A stretch of 64,000 nt of DNA from assembly GCF_005281615.1 (NCBI RefSeq), contig NZ_SZZM01000002.1, positions 434,001 to 498,000 of the forward strand, written 5' to 3'. Position numbers and translations under genes: made by a program. The stretch is from Rhodoligotrophos defluvii. GTDB lineage: Bacteria > Pseudomonadota > Alphaproteobacteria > Rhizobiales > Im1. Within the stretch, counting starts at the first letter, position 1; each line of letters opens with the position of its first letter. The notes beneath the pieces were generated by a model. That model had not been told where the DNA came from. It worked only from the letters and a program-made list of their open reading frames with translations, and ran no database searches. This document shows positions 45,080 to 53,751 of this stretch, one piece after another.

Positions 45080-45399
45080 AAAAATAAGCCAACGGGTTAA
45101 CGATTATGGCAAATGCGAGGCGTTCACATTTAGCCATAACTGACTGTTAGTGAAGGAATTTTCACTCTTAGCACCCCCAGGTTGGGATATTCATCCTAAG
45201 CACGCCCGTAAAAATCCTCATTGTCGTCGTGCTCTCGCCGCATCAGCCCATCAATTCGTCGCCCCGACGTAAAACTGCTAAATAACTCCGAGCGGGGCAG
45301 AAGGTTTCATTTTGGGAAATCCGATATATCCGGGCTGCGCGGTAAGCTTAACTGCGCGGATTGCTCTGCCAGCGCTCCAATACCTGGGAGAAAAGCTGT
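45080..45399. other. Intergenic stretch between prs and the lytic transglycosylase gene
   Basis: 320 bases without a gene. It holds an imperfect hairpin (45104-45139: TTATGGC-AAATG against CATTT-A-GCCATAA, 11-base loop) and a smaller perfect one (AGTGAA 45149-45154 with TTCACT 45161-45166). Neither has a U-tract. The AT-rich part resembles CtrA-type TTAA elements only loosely. GGGAGAAAAG before 45400 is the ribosome binding site of the next gene. Confidence 0.45.
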
Positions 45400-46254
45400 A
45401 TGCTTTCACGAGCAATCTTTGCCCTCACCGCGATTATCTTCTTTACTGGCATAGGCGCATCAATCGCGAGGGCTGATCAGTTTGGCTCCTCGAAATGGCA
45501 GCAGAATTTCATCGGCGGAATCCAGCTGACCGTTGCACCCCGTTCCGCAGCCGCCACGGAAACGCCTCCGGGCCGCCCCAAGCCGGCAGTCGCGACCGCC
45601 GCGGGTGACGGGCCCAAGCTCATCCTTGCCGCAGCGCGCAAGTCGACGGCCGCGCCGAAGACCCGGCCTAAGGCCAAGTCCAAATCCACCGCGAAACACG
45701 CCAAGAGCAAGGCGCAGACAGCCTCCGCCAAGCCCGCATCCGGAAAATCGTCTCTCAACACCAAGGATGCACCCTCAGCCAAGACCGATCAATCCACTGA
45801 GAAGGCGGAGAAAGCCGCGCCCGATGGCCTGAGCGCCCGCCGTGCCCAGTTCCTGCCGGTTGCCGGCCGCATCAAGCCGGCGGGCCTGCCGCTGGCCCTG
45901 ATCGATGCCGTGATCACCAGGGAAAGCCGTTACAATCCCAAGGCACGTGGGAGCCGGGGCGAAGTCGGCCTCATGCAGCTTCTGCCGTCAACGGCACGCG
46001 GCATCGCGCGGGAGAAGGGCCTTGCGGCTGCGAACTTGTCCGGAGCCGCGCTCATTAAATGGCTGGAGGTGCCGGAGAACAACATTCGCCTGGGCACCCA
46101 CTATCTCAGCATGTGCCACGAAAAGGCCAAGCAGAACGTCGCCGCAACCATCGGCTGCTACAATGCCGGACCGGGCAACATGTGGTCCTGGAAGTCGATC
46201 GGCTATACCCGCCGCTATGTGCGGTTCGTCAACGATCACATCGCGAGCAACTGA
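45400..46254 (+). CDS. Lytic transglycosylase, SLT domain
   Basis: Periplasmic peptidoglycan-cleaving enzyme, 284 residues. Signal peptide 1-25 (ends SIARADQ). Then a Lys/Ala/Ser-rich disordered linker (about 45-145) and the SLT domain (about 155-284): catalytic Glu175 in ITRESRYNPKARGSRGEVGLM, LLPSTARGIA, and GCYNAGPGN. GGGAGAAAAG supports ATG 45400. Full catalytic set. Confidence 0.94.
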   Translation: MLSRAIFALTAIIFFTGIGASIARADQFGSSKWQQNFIGGIQLTVAPRSAAATETPPGRPKPAVATAAGDGPKLILAAARKSTAAPKTRPKAKSKSTAKHAKSKAQTASAKPASGKSSLNTKDAPSAKTDQSTEKAEKAAPDGLSARRAQFLPVAGRIKPAGLPLALIDAVITRESRYNPKARGSRGEVGLMQLLPSTARGIAREKGLAAANLSGAALIKWLEVPENNIRLGTHYLSMCHEKAKQNVAATIGCYNAGPGNMWSWKSIGYTRRYVRFVNDHIASN

Positions 46255-46268
46255 TGCCGCGCAACGAT

Positions 46269-46312
46269 CCCTCCCCTGGTTCCAGGGGAGGGCGGCCGCC
46301 GTGAGGCGGCCG
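46269..46312. repeat. Double palindromic intergenic element
   Basis: Two adjacent perfect hairpins: CCCTCCCCTGG / CCAGGGGAGGG (46269-46279, 46282-46292; loop TT) and CGGCCGCC / GGCGGCCG (46293-46300, 46305-46312; loop GTGA), followed by gggtggggt. The form is like dispersed palindromic repeats of alphaproteobacterial genomes; it may also end transcription of the convergent genes on both sides. Confidence 0.7.
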
Positions 46313-46357
46313 GGTGGGGTGCCGATAGCCCCGAGCCGCGCTGCGGGAATTCCGCCC

Positions 46358-46708
46358 CTACGCGTCCCCGACGATCACATAGTGCTTGAGCACGGTGCGG
46401 GTCACCTCCCACGTGCATTCGAGGCCTGGCCGCATCACGAACGCATCGCCTTCGCGTAGCGTGGTCGCCTGTCCGTTCGCCGTGATCGTCACCTCGCCCG
46501 AGATGATATGGCAGAATTCCCAAGCCTCGCAGGTAAAGGACCACTTCCCCGGCTGCGCCTCCCAGAACCCCGCGACCAGCTCGCCGTCCCTGTCGTCCAC
46601 CACGTTCCAGGTGGTAGTGGTTGGATCTCCGGCGATGACCTTGGCCGGCCTCCCCGGCTCCGGCGTCGGCGCGTTCGGTCCCGTCCGTTCGAGCTTGATC
46701 AACTGCAT
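46358..46708 (-). CDS. Cupin domain protein
   Basis: 116 residues of the single-domain cupin type (EutQ/DUF861-like): GFWEAQPGKWSFTCEAWEFCHIISGEVTITANG and REGDAFVMRPGLECTWEV. The metal-site pattern is partly degenerate, as often in this group. The ATG overlaps the stop of the CoxL-like gene (TGATG), so the two are co-translated. Role unknown. Confidence 0.88.
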   Translation of the reverse strand: MQLIKLERTGPNAPTPEPGRPAKVIAGDPTTTTWNVVDDRDGELVAGFWEAQPGKWSFTCEAWEFCHIISGEVTITANGQATTLREGDAFVMRPGLECTWEVTRTVLKHYVIVGDA

Positions 46709-49032
46709 CAGTGATTGTCCTTCATGTGAATGGCGCGCCAGACCTTTTCCGGGGTCAGCGGCATGTCGAGATGACGGATGCCGAATTCCTTTAGCGCATC
46801 CATGACCGCATTGGCCACCGCCGGCGGCGCACCGGTGGCGCCTGCCTCACCCGCGCCCTTGACCCCCAGCGGATTGGTCGGCGTCGGTGCGGATTCGTTG
46901 AAGGCCACCGCCAAGTCCGAGACATCGTCGGCCCGCGGTATGCCGTAATCCATGAAGCTTCCGGAGAGGAGCTGTCCGGCCTCGTGGTCGTAGCGGATCT
47001 CTTCGAGCAAGGCCTGGCCGATCCCCTGCACTGACCCTCCGACCACTTGGCCGGCCGCGATCAGCGGATTCACGATGCGGCCGAAATCGTCCACCACCAC
47101 ATAGCGGTCGACCAGCACCCGCCCGGTATCCGGCTCGATCTCCACCTCGCAGATGTGGCAGCCATTGGGAAAGTTCACGGCCTTGCCGTCATAGCGGATG
47201 CGCGTGGTCAGCGTGGATGGCACCCCCTCGGGCAACCGCTCGGCCGAACGCAACTGCCGCTCGATATCGAGGATATGGATCGAGCGGTCAGTGCCGGCGA
47301 TGGTGAAGCGCCCGTCCTCGAACACCAGGTCTCCAACCCCTGCCTCCAGCAGATGCGAGGCGGCAAGCCGCGCCTTCTCGCGGATCTCCCCGGCGGTGAG
47401 GTAAACGGCGCTGCCGCCCAGAACGAGCGAGCGGGAGCCCCCGTGGCCGCCGCCCGTCGGGATAAGGTTAGTGTCGCCCTGCACATAGCGGATCTTCTCC
47501 GCTGGAATGCCGAGCTCGGTCGAGATGATCTGCACGAAGGCCGTCTCGTGGCCCTGGCCGGTCGAATGGGTGCCCACCAGCACGGTCACCCCTCCGTCCT
47601 CATCGAAACGGATCTCCGGCTCTTCGCTGGAGTTCCCCACCGCCATTTCCAGATAGCTGCCGATGCCGCGGCCGCGCAGCCTGCCTGCCGCGCGCAAGGC
47701 CTGCTTGCGCGCGGGAAAGCCGTTCCAATCGATCAGCGCCAGAGCCTGATCGAGCGTGCCCTGGAAATCGCCGGAGTCGATCACCGAACCGAGTGCGGTC
47801 GTATAGGGATAGGTGCTGATGAAATTGCGCCGCCGCAGCTCCTCCGGTGCCATGCCCAGATCGAATGCCGCCACGTCCATCAGCCGCTCGATCACATAGG
47901 CCGCCTCCGGCCGGCCGGCGCCGCGATAGGCATCGACCGGCACGGTGTTGGTGAACACCGCATGCACCTCGAGATCGATGGCCGGAATGGCATAGTTGCC
48001 GCCCGTGGGCCGCATCATCGACACCGCCGGGATATAGGGGCCGAAGCTTGAGAGATAGGCGCCCATATTGGCCATGGTCTTGACCCTGAGGCCCAGGATC
48101 TTCGCAGTCTCGTCCAGCGCCAGCTCCGCATGGGTCACGTGGTCACGGCCGTGGATCTCGGCCATGAAATTCTCGGCCCGGTCGGCTACCCATTTGACGG
48201 GCCGCCCGAGCTGCCGGGCCGCGAACATCACCATCACGTTCTCGGGATAGACGAAGTTCTTGCCGCCGAAACCGCCGCCCACATCCGGCGCCACCACCCG
48301 GATCCGATACAGATCGGTCTTGAACACATGGCCGGCCATCTGGCTCTGCTGGCTGTGCACGGCTTGGCCCGACACGTACAGCACGTACTGTTCCGCTGCT
48401 TCGTCCCACTCGCCGATCGCACACCGCGGCTCGATGGCCGCCGGCGCCAAGCGATTGTTGACCAGGTCGAGGCTGACCACCCGCGCCGCCCGGGCAAAGG
48501 CTTCATCCGTCGCCGCCCGATCGCCCTTGTGGAACCGATAGCAGCGGTTGGTGCCGAACTCCGGCCAGACCAGCGGCGCATCCGCATCGAGCGCTCGCGC
48601 CGTCGAGGTCACCGCCGGCAGGTCCTCGTATTCAACGATCACCCGGTCGGCCGCATCGCGGGCCTGCTGGCGCGTTCCGGCGACCACGAAGGCCACCGGG
48701 TCGCCCACATGTTTCACCACACCGCCGGTCAGAGCATAACGGGGCGGATGGCGGATGCCGTCCTTGTCCACCCCGCTGATGCCGGTAACGGTCGGCAGGA
48801 TGCCCAAGCCGGCCGCCTGCACATCCGCGGCAGTGTAAATCGCGACCACACCCGGCGCGGCAAGGGCATCGCCCAAATCAATGCCGCGAATGCGTGCGTG
48901 CGCGTGCGGAGAGCGCACCACCGCGGCATGGACCATGTCCGGCAGCACCATATCGTCGAGATAGCGCCCGGCGCCTTTCAGGAAGCGCTCGTCCTCGCGG
49001 CGGCGCACCGCTTGTCCGACTGCGAATTTCAA
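46708..49032 (-). CDS. CoxL-like molybdenum hydroxylase large subunit (xanthine dehydrogenase family)
   Basis: 774 residues binding the molybdopterin cofactor, aldehyde-oxidase fold. Seen: VGQAVRRREDERFLKGAGRYLDD, VAPDVGGGFGGKNFVYPE, the form II signature VDAYRGAGRPEAAYVIER (form I CO dehydrogenase has AYRCSFR), and GVKGAGEAGATGAPPAVANAV with the catalytic Glu. I chose TTG 49032, CAGGAGC upstream, because family proteins begin there; ATG 49098 adds an unlikely leader. No small (2Fe-2S) or medium (FAD) subunit gene lies nearby. Substrate unknown. Confidence 0.93.
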   Translation of the reverse strand: MKFAVGQAVRRREDERFLKGAGRYLDDMVLPDMVHAAVVRSPHAHARIRGIDLGDALAAPGVVAIYTAADVQAAGLGILPTVTGISGVDKDGIRHPPRYALTGGVVKHVGDPVAFVVAGTRQQARDAADRVIVEYEDLPAVTSTARALDADAPLVWPEFGTNRCYRFHKGDRAATDEAFARAARVVSLDLVNNRLAPAAIEPRCAIGEWDEAAEQYVLYVSGQAVHSQQSQMAGHVFKTDLYRIRVVAPDVGGGFGGKNFVYPENVMVMFAARQLGRPVKWVADRAENFMAEIHGRDHVTHAELALDETAKILGLRVKTMANMGAYLSSFGPYIPAVSMMRPTGGNYAIPAIDLEVHAVFTNTVPVDAYRGAGRPEAAYVIERLMDVAAFDLGMAPEELRRRNFISTYPYTTALGSVIDSGDFQGTLDQALALIDWNGFPARKQALRAAGRLRGRGIGSYLEMAVGNSSEEPEIRFDEDGGVTVLVGTHSTGQGHETAFVQIISTELGIPAEKIRYVQGDTNLIPTGGGHGGSRSLVLGGSAVYLTAGEIREKARLAASHLLEAGVGDLVFEDGRFTIAGTDRSIHILDIERQLRSAERLPEGVPSTLTTRIRYDGKAVNFPNGCHICEVEIEPDTGRVLVDRYVVVDDFGRIVNPLIAAGQVVGGSVQGIGQALLEEIRYDHEAGQLLSGSFMDYGIPRADDVSDLAVAFNESAPTPTNPLGVKGAGEAGATGAPPAVANAVMDALKEFGIRHLDMPLTPEKVWRAIHMKDNH

Positions 49033-49119
49033 GATGAAGCTCCTGGCGTGGATCTGTCCAGACATCAAAGGTTCGCGCTTCGACCTATCGGCGGTCAAGG
49101 GTCTTACGCCAATGAAACG

Positions 49120-50370
49120 TCAACCCTGGCGCAAAGCACCTATGCGTGCGAGCAATTCGTCCCGGCTCTCCGCGAAGTCGGATGCGATCCACCAGTCCTC
49201 CAGCGCGCGGAGCAAGCCGCCGAACTCGGGGCCGGGCTTGATGCCGCGCTCCAGCAGATCGCTGCCGCGAAGAGGAAAACTCGGAATCGGCCATTGCTCG
49301 GGCAGCAGGAACAGCTCGCGCCAGACCTCATCCTCGGTTGGCCTATTCCCGCCGCACCAGGCGGTCAGCACCGCATCCCGAAAGGTCTGCGGACCCAGCC
49401 GGTAAAGCACCGCCCGCCGCTCATTGGGGCGCAAGCCCGGCGTCACCGGGCCCGCCGCCACCAGCCGCTCAAGCCGCTCCCGCTCGTCATTGGTGAGCCG
49501 CAACCTGTCTCTCAACCGCATCACGAGCGCGCTGTCGCCACCTGCCAAGTTAAAGCTGCGCAGGAGGAAGTCGGGCTCAAGTCCCAGAAACGACTCTATT
49601 TTCCCAAGCCGCTTCAGGCGCTCCACCGATATGACCGGGCCGAGAAAATGGGCGAGAATTCCAAGCTCCCCCATGGTGCCGGCCACCGGGAGGCTCCACG
49701 GCGCCACGATCAGCCGTAGCCATTCCTGCCGCACCCGCTCCGGCGAGAGCCTGGCAAGGCCCTGCTGTTCGGCCGCGCAGGCGGAAAGGCTTGCGGGATC
49801 AATGCCGTCCGGACCATACCGGGCGGCGAACCTGAACAGCCGCAAGATCCTCAAGTAATCCTCGCGGACGCGCGCTATCGGATCGCCCACGAACCGGATT
49901 CTTTTTTTTAGCAAATCCTCATATATGCTTAACGGATCGTATATTTTCCCATGCCGGTCGCAGTAGAGGGCGTTAATGGTGAAGTCGCGCCGGGCCGCAT
50001 CCTGCGCCCAGTCGTCGGTGAAAGCCACCTCCGCATGCCGGCCATCGGTGGCAACGTCGCGCCGTAGGGTGGTGACCTCGAAGGCCTTTGGCCCGTCGCC
50101 AGACGTCGCAATCACCGTGACCGTTCCATGCGCCACGCCCGTGGGCACGCTGCGCAGGCCCGCCCGCATGCCCAGGTCGATGACCCGCTCCGGTGTTTCC
50201 GTTGTGGCAAGGTCCACATCCACCACCGGCTCGCCGAAAAGTGCATTGCGGATGGCCCCCCCCACCACGCGCGCTTTGCCGCTCTCCGCCTCCAGCGCGT
50301 CGAACACCGCCTGCAAGCGCTCATCCCTCAGCCAGGGATGGTCTTGCGGTGAAAGCACCGGAGGCGTCAT
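49120..50370 (-). CDS. cca: CCA tRNA nucleotidyltransferase
   Basis: Class II enzyme that adds or repairs the tRNA 3' CCA end, 416 residues. Seen: ARVVGGAIRNALFG, DVDLAT (metal-binding Asp pair), RRDFTINALY and DYLRILRLFRFAARYG. A C-terminal helical region follows (about 210-416). A local AT-rich patch at about 49890-49960, with an A8 run on the coding strand, stands out from the surrounding GC-rich codons but keeps the frame. It starts three bases after the Nudix stop. Confidence 0.95.
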   Translation of the reverse strand: MTPPVLSPQDHPWLRDERLQAVFDALEAESGKARVVGGAIRNALFGEPVVDVDLATTETPERVIDLGMRAGLRSVPTGVAHGTVTVIATSGDGPKAFEVTTLRRDVATDGRHAEVAFTDDWAQDAARRDFTINALYCDRHGKIYDPLSIYEDLLKKRIRFVGDPIARVREDYLRILRLFRFAARYGPDGIDPASLSACAAEQQGLARLSPERVRQEWLRLIVAPWSLPVAGTMGELGILAHFLGPVISVERLKRLGKIESFLGLEPDFLLRSFNLAGGDSALVMRLRDRLRLTNDERERLERLVAAGPVTPGLRPNERRAVLYRLGPQTFRDAVLTAWCGGNRPTEDEVWRELFLLPEQWPIPSFPLRGSDLLERGIKPGPEFGGLLRALEDWWIASDFAESRDELLARIGALRQG

Positions 50371-50373
50371 GGC

Positions 50374-51030
50374 TTAAGTCCCGTAGAGCCGGTCGTAGAA
50401 GTTGCGCAGGATGCCGGCGGTCGCGCCCCAGATATAGCGCTCAAAATAGGGCATGGCGTAATAGCGCCGCAGCTCACCCTTCCACATCCGCTCGTGCCGC
50501 TGGTGGTTGGCCGGGTTCATGAGAAAGCTCAAGGGAACCTCGAACACGTCGGCCACCTCGCGCGGGTCCGGCGCCAGGCTGAAACCGGGCTTGATCACGG
50601 CCACCACCGGCACCACCCGGTATCCGGTCGCGGTGAGATAAGGGTCGAGCAGCCCGATCGTGTCGACATAGCGCGGCGCAAGCCCGGTCTCCTCCTCCGC
50701 CTCGCGCAGTGCGGTTTCCGCGGGCCCGGGATCGGTCGGCTCCATCTTGCCACCGGGAAAGGCGATCTGCCCGGCATGGCTCGACAGGTGCTCCGTCCGC
50801 AGCGTCAATAGCACATTGGCCTCTCCGTCCCGGTCCAGCAGCCCGATCAGCACCGCCGCCGGGCGGTATGCCTGGTCGGCGGGCGGCCGGAAGCCACCCT
50901 GCAGGTCGCCATCGCCGCGCGCTGCAGGATGCGCGGGGTCGATTGCCATCGGATCATTCAACGGGCGCAGCCGGCGTCTCGCCAGGAGCACCACTTCGCC
51001 CAGGGTGAAACGGGACGCGAGTTCGGTCAC
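50374..51030 (-). CDS. Nudix hydrolase, CoA pyrophosphatase-like
   Basis: 218 residues from GTG 51030 (GAAGAG upstream); TTG at 51055 overlapping the previous stop is an alternative. Nudix box: GGKMEPTDPGPAETALREAEEETGL. The preceding LRTEHLSSHAGQIAFPGG is the NuCoA motif of NudL/Nudt7-type enzymes, which split CoA and acyl-CoA. Operon DUF1285 - Nudix - cca, a standard alphaproteobacterial order. Confidence 0.94.
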   Translation of the reverse strand: MTELASRFTLGEVVLLARRRLRPLNDPMAIDPAHPAARGDGDLQGGFRPPADQAYRPAAVLIGLLDRDGEANVLLTLRTEHLSSHAGQIAFPGGKMEPTDPGPAETALREAEEETGLAPRYVDTIGLLDPYLTATGYRVVPVVAVIKPGFSLAPDPREVADVFEVPLSFLMNPANHQRHERMWKGELRRYYAMPYFERYIWGATAGILRNFYDRLYGT

Positions 51031-51050
51031 GCAGCTGTTCTCTTCGGTGA

Positions 51051-51647
51051 TCAAAGGCCGATTTCGGCGGCCGGCGCCATGGGATAGAAGCGCCCGGAGC
51101 TCCAGACGCCGAACCACGATACACCCTCGACCTCGCGGGTGCAGCCGCGTTCCACCAGATCATAAAAGATCGGGCGTGCCACCAGCGCCTCCAGCCGCCC
51201 GCGCACCAGCACGTATGGCTTGAGGCCGTCGGTGCCCTCCTCCCGTGCAAAGCGCAAGGGGTGGGCATCATCCACGATCACCTCGTCCTCCACATTGGTG
51301 GTGAAGCGGAGCACCTGCGTCTCACCCGCCCCTTCCACGGTCATGGCCACCGCCACGAAATGGGCATCGTCGACCGTGATGCCTACCTTCTCCACCGGGG
51401 TGATGAGATAGGTCTTGCCGTCCTCGTCCTTGCGCAGAAGCGTCGAGAACAGCCGCACCAGCGGCTTCCGCCCGATTGGCGAGTTCATGTAGTACCAGGT
51501 GCCGTCCGCAGCGATGCGCATGTCGATGTCGCCGCAGAATTCCGGGTTCCACTTGTCCACCGGCGGCAGGCCGCGTTTGGTGGCAGCCTTCGCTTCCTTC
51601 AGCCCGCGCATCGGCTGGCTGGCATCGCCGGCAGCCGCCATGTTCAT
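51051..51647 (-). CDS. DUF1285 family protein
   Basis: 198 residues from ATG 51647 (AAGGTC upstream; ATG 51677 also possible). DUF1285 pattern: PPVDKWNPEFCGDIDMRIAADGTWYY, SPIGRKPLVRLFSTLLRKDEDG, YLITPVEKVGI, and a C-terminal MYR/Phe-type end (RFYPMAPAAEIGL). Structures of this family show a lipocalin-like duplicated fold; function unknown. First gene of the DUF1285 - Nudix - cca operon and divergent from moxR. Confidence 0.92.
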   Translation of the reverse strand: MNMAAAGDASQPMRGLKEAKAATKRGLPPVDKWNPEFCGDIDMRIAADGTWYYMNSPIGRKPLVRLFSTLLRKDEDGKTYLITPVEKVGITVDDAHFVAVAMTVEGAGETQVLRFTTNVEDEVIVDDAHPLRFAREEGTDGLKPYVLVRGRLEALVARPIFYDLVERGCTREVEGVSWFGVWSSGRFYPMAPAAEIGL

Positions 51648-51806
51648 TGCCGCGACCTTTTCACCTCTCACGTCCATTTGATTCCAGTCGCCTTTCTCCG
51701 GGCGCGGTCAGGGTCCACACTCAATTCCGGACACAGTCTGTGAAATCTTTTTTGACATCCGTCCGGCAGGCTATCGTCACGTCTCGGAAGAACTATAGTT
51801 ATTGAT

Positions 51807-52805
51807 ATGCAGAGCATCAACGAAGCCGACCACAAGGTGGTCGAAGACATCGAACGGGCTGGCGAGCGGCTGGCGCGGGCGAAGGACGCCATCGGCCGGG
51901 TGATCTTTGGCCAGCAGCCGGTCATCGACTTGGCCCTCACCGCGATCCTCAGCGGCGGCCACGGGCTGCTGGTGGGCTTGCCGGGCCTGGCCAAGACCAA
52001 GCTGGTCGAGACCATCGGCCACGTGCTGGGCCTGCAGGAGAAGCGGGTGCAGTTCACGCCGGATCTCCTGCCGTCCGACATCATCGGCTCGGAAGTGCTG
52101 GAAGAGAGCGATACCGGCACCCGCCACTTCCGCTTCATCAAGGGGCCCGTGTTCAGCCAGCTGCTGATGGCCGACGAGATCAACCGCGCGAGCCCCCGCA
52201 CGCAATCGGCCCTGCTGCAGGCCATGCAGGAAAAGCACGTGACGGTGGCAGGCCAGCGCCATGACCTGCCCCGGCCCTTCCACGTGCTGGCCACCCAGAA
52301 CCCGATCGAGCAGGAAGGCACCTATCCTTTGCCTGAAGCGCAGCTGGACCGCTTCCTCCTCGAGATCGACGTGCCCTATCCGGACCTCGAGGCTGAACGG
52401 CGCATGCTGTTTGCCACCACCGGGCCGGCCGAGACTTTGCCTGACCCGGTGATGACCGCCGAAGAACTCCAGGCACTGCAGCGGCTGGTGCGGCTCATCC
52501 CGGTAGGTGATTCGGTGGTGAACGCAGTCCTCAAGTTGGTGCGCACGGCGCGGCCCGGCCCCGATGCAGACGACTTCGTGCGCGAGACGGTGGCCTGGGG
52601 CCCCGGCCCGCGCGCGAGCCAGGCGCTGATGCTGGGCGTGCGCACCCGCTGCCTGATGGACGGCCGGCTGTCCCCCTCGGTTGATGACGTGATCGCGCTC
52701 GCCAATCCGGTGCTGCGCCACCGCATGGCCTTGACCTTCGCCGCCCGGGCCGACGGCCAGACGGTGGACGGTGTGATCTCGCGGCTCTGCGGCATGCTGG
52801 GATAG
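51807..52805 (+). CDS. MoxR family AAA+ ATPase
   Basis: 332 residues. Walker A GLPGLAKTKL, Walker B LLMADEINRA, sensor 1 VLATQNPIEQEGTYPLPEAQLDRF and the lid domain. MoxR ATPases act as chaperones for von Willebrand-type or envelope complexes. First of four tandem genes (spacings 4, 6 and 19 bases). It is divergent from DUF1285. Confidence 0.95.
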   Translation: MQSINEADHKVVEDIERAGERLARAKDAIGRVIFGQQPVIDLALTAILSGGHGLLVGLPGLAKTKLVETIGHVLGLQEKRVQFTPDLLPSDIIGSEVLEESDTGTRHFRFIKGPVFSQLLMADEINRASPRTQSALLQAMQEKHVTVAGQRHDLPRPFHVLATQNPIEQEGTYPLPEAQLDRFLLEIDVPYPDLEAERRMLFATTGPAETLPDPVMTAEELQALQRLVRLIPVGDSVVNAVLKLVRTARPGPDADDFVRETVAWGPGPRASQALMLGVRTRCLMDGRLSPSVDDVIALANPVLRHRMALTFAARADGQTVDGVISRLCGMLG

Positions 52806-52809
52806 AAGC

Positions 52810-53745
52810 TTGGCGCCCATCTGGACAGCAGATCGCCCCACCAAGGTCCCGGTCGACGAGGCGCAGCATCTGGCCCAGGCCTATCCGGCCCTGCTGGTCC
52901 AGGCCGATCGCATCGCCAACACCGTCATGCTCGGCTTCCACGGCCGCCGCCGCCCGGGCAGCGGCGAGAGCTTCTGGCAGTTCCAGCGCTATCGTGCCGG
53001 CGAGGAAGCCTCTCGCATTGATTGGCGCAAGTCCGCCCGCTCCGACCAGCTCTATATCCGCCAGAACGAATGGGAAGCAGCCAACACGGTGTGGATGTGG
53101 GCCAGCGCTGCCCCGGGCATGGCGTTTCGCTCCAGGCTCGCCTCGACCACCAAGCGCGAGCGCGCACTGCTCGTTCTCCTGACCCTGTCGGCCCTTATGC
53201 TGTCGGCAGGCGAGCGCGTGGGCATTCTCGGCAGCGGTCGTCATCCGGTCGCCAGCCGCAACGGCCTTGAACGGCTGGCGGCCATCGCGACGGGCGCCGA
53301 TCAGGAGGCCAGCGGACTGCCCCATGGCGCCTTTGCCGAGAGCGGGCTGCCACAGGTGAGCCTGCCGCGCTATTCCAACGTCATCCTCATCAGCGACTTC
53401 CTGGTTCCGCTCGATGCTCTGCGGGAAAGCATCTCCTCGATCGCCGCGCGCGACGTGCGCGGTCACCTGGTCCAGATCTTCGACCCGGCCGAGGAAAACC
53501 TGCCTTACACCGGCCGCAAAGAATTCGAGGAAACCGGCGGCGGCCCATTGCGCTTTATCATTGGACGCACGGAAAGCGTCCGTGACGCCTACAGGGCCCG
53601 CATAGAAACCCATCGCGCGGGCTTGCGGGAACTCGCGCAACGCCTTGGCTGGAGCTTCACCCTGCACCACACCGACCAGCCACCGCAGCGGGCGATCCTA
53701 CCGCTCTACGGGCGGCTCTCGGGCAATATGCTGACCGGAGGGTAG
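52810..53745 (+). CDS. DUF58 domain protein
   Basis: 311 residues. The start is TTG 52810; no earlier ATG fits. DUF58 motif: GRRRPGSGESFWQFQRYRAGEEASRIDWRKSARSDQLYIRQNEWE. Then a VWA-like fold with VILISDFLVPLD. No membrane segment except a weak one (ALLVLLTLSALML). Always found beside MoxR; thought to link the ATPase to membrane partners. Confidence 0.93.
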   Translation: MAPIWTADRPTKVPVDEAQHLAQAYPALLVQADRIANTVMLGFHGRRRPGSGESFWQFQRYRAGEEASRIDWRKSARSDQLYIRQNEWEAANTVWMWASAAPGMAFRSRLASTTKRERALLVLLTLSALMLSAGERVGILGSGRHPVASRNGLERLAAIATGADQEASGLPHGAFAESGLPQVSLPRYSNVILISDFLVPLDALRESISSIAARDVRGHLVQIFDPAEENLPYTGRKEFEETGGGPLRFIIGRTESVRDAYRARIETHRAGLRELAQRLGWSFTLHHTDQPPQRAILPLYGRLSGNMLTGG

Positions 53746-53751
53746 GGCTCC

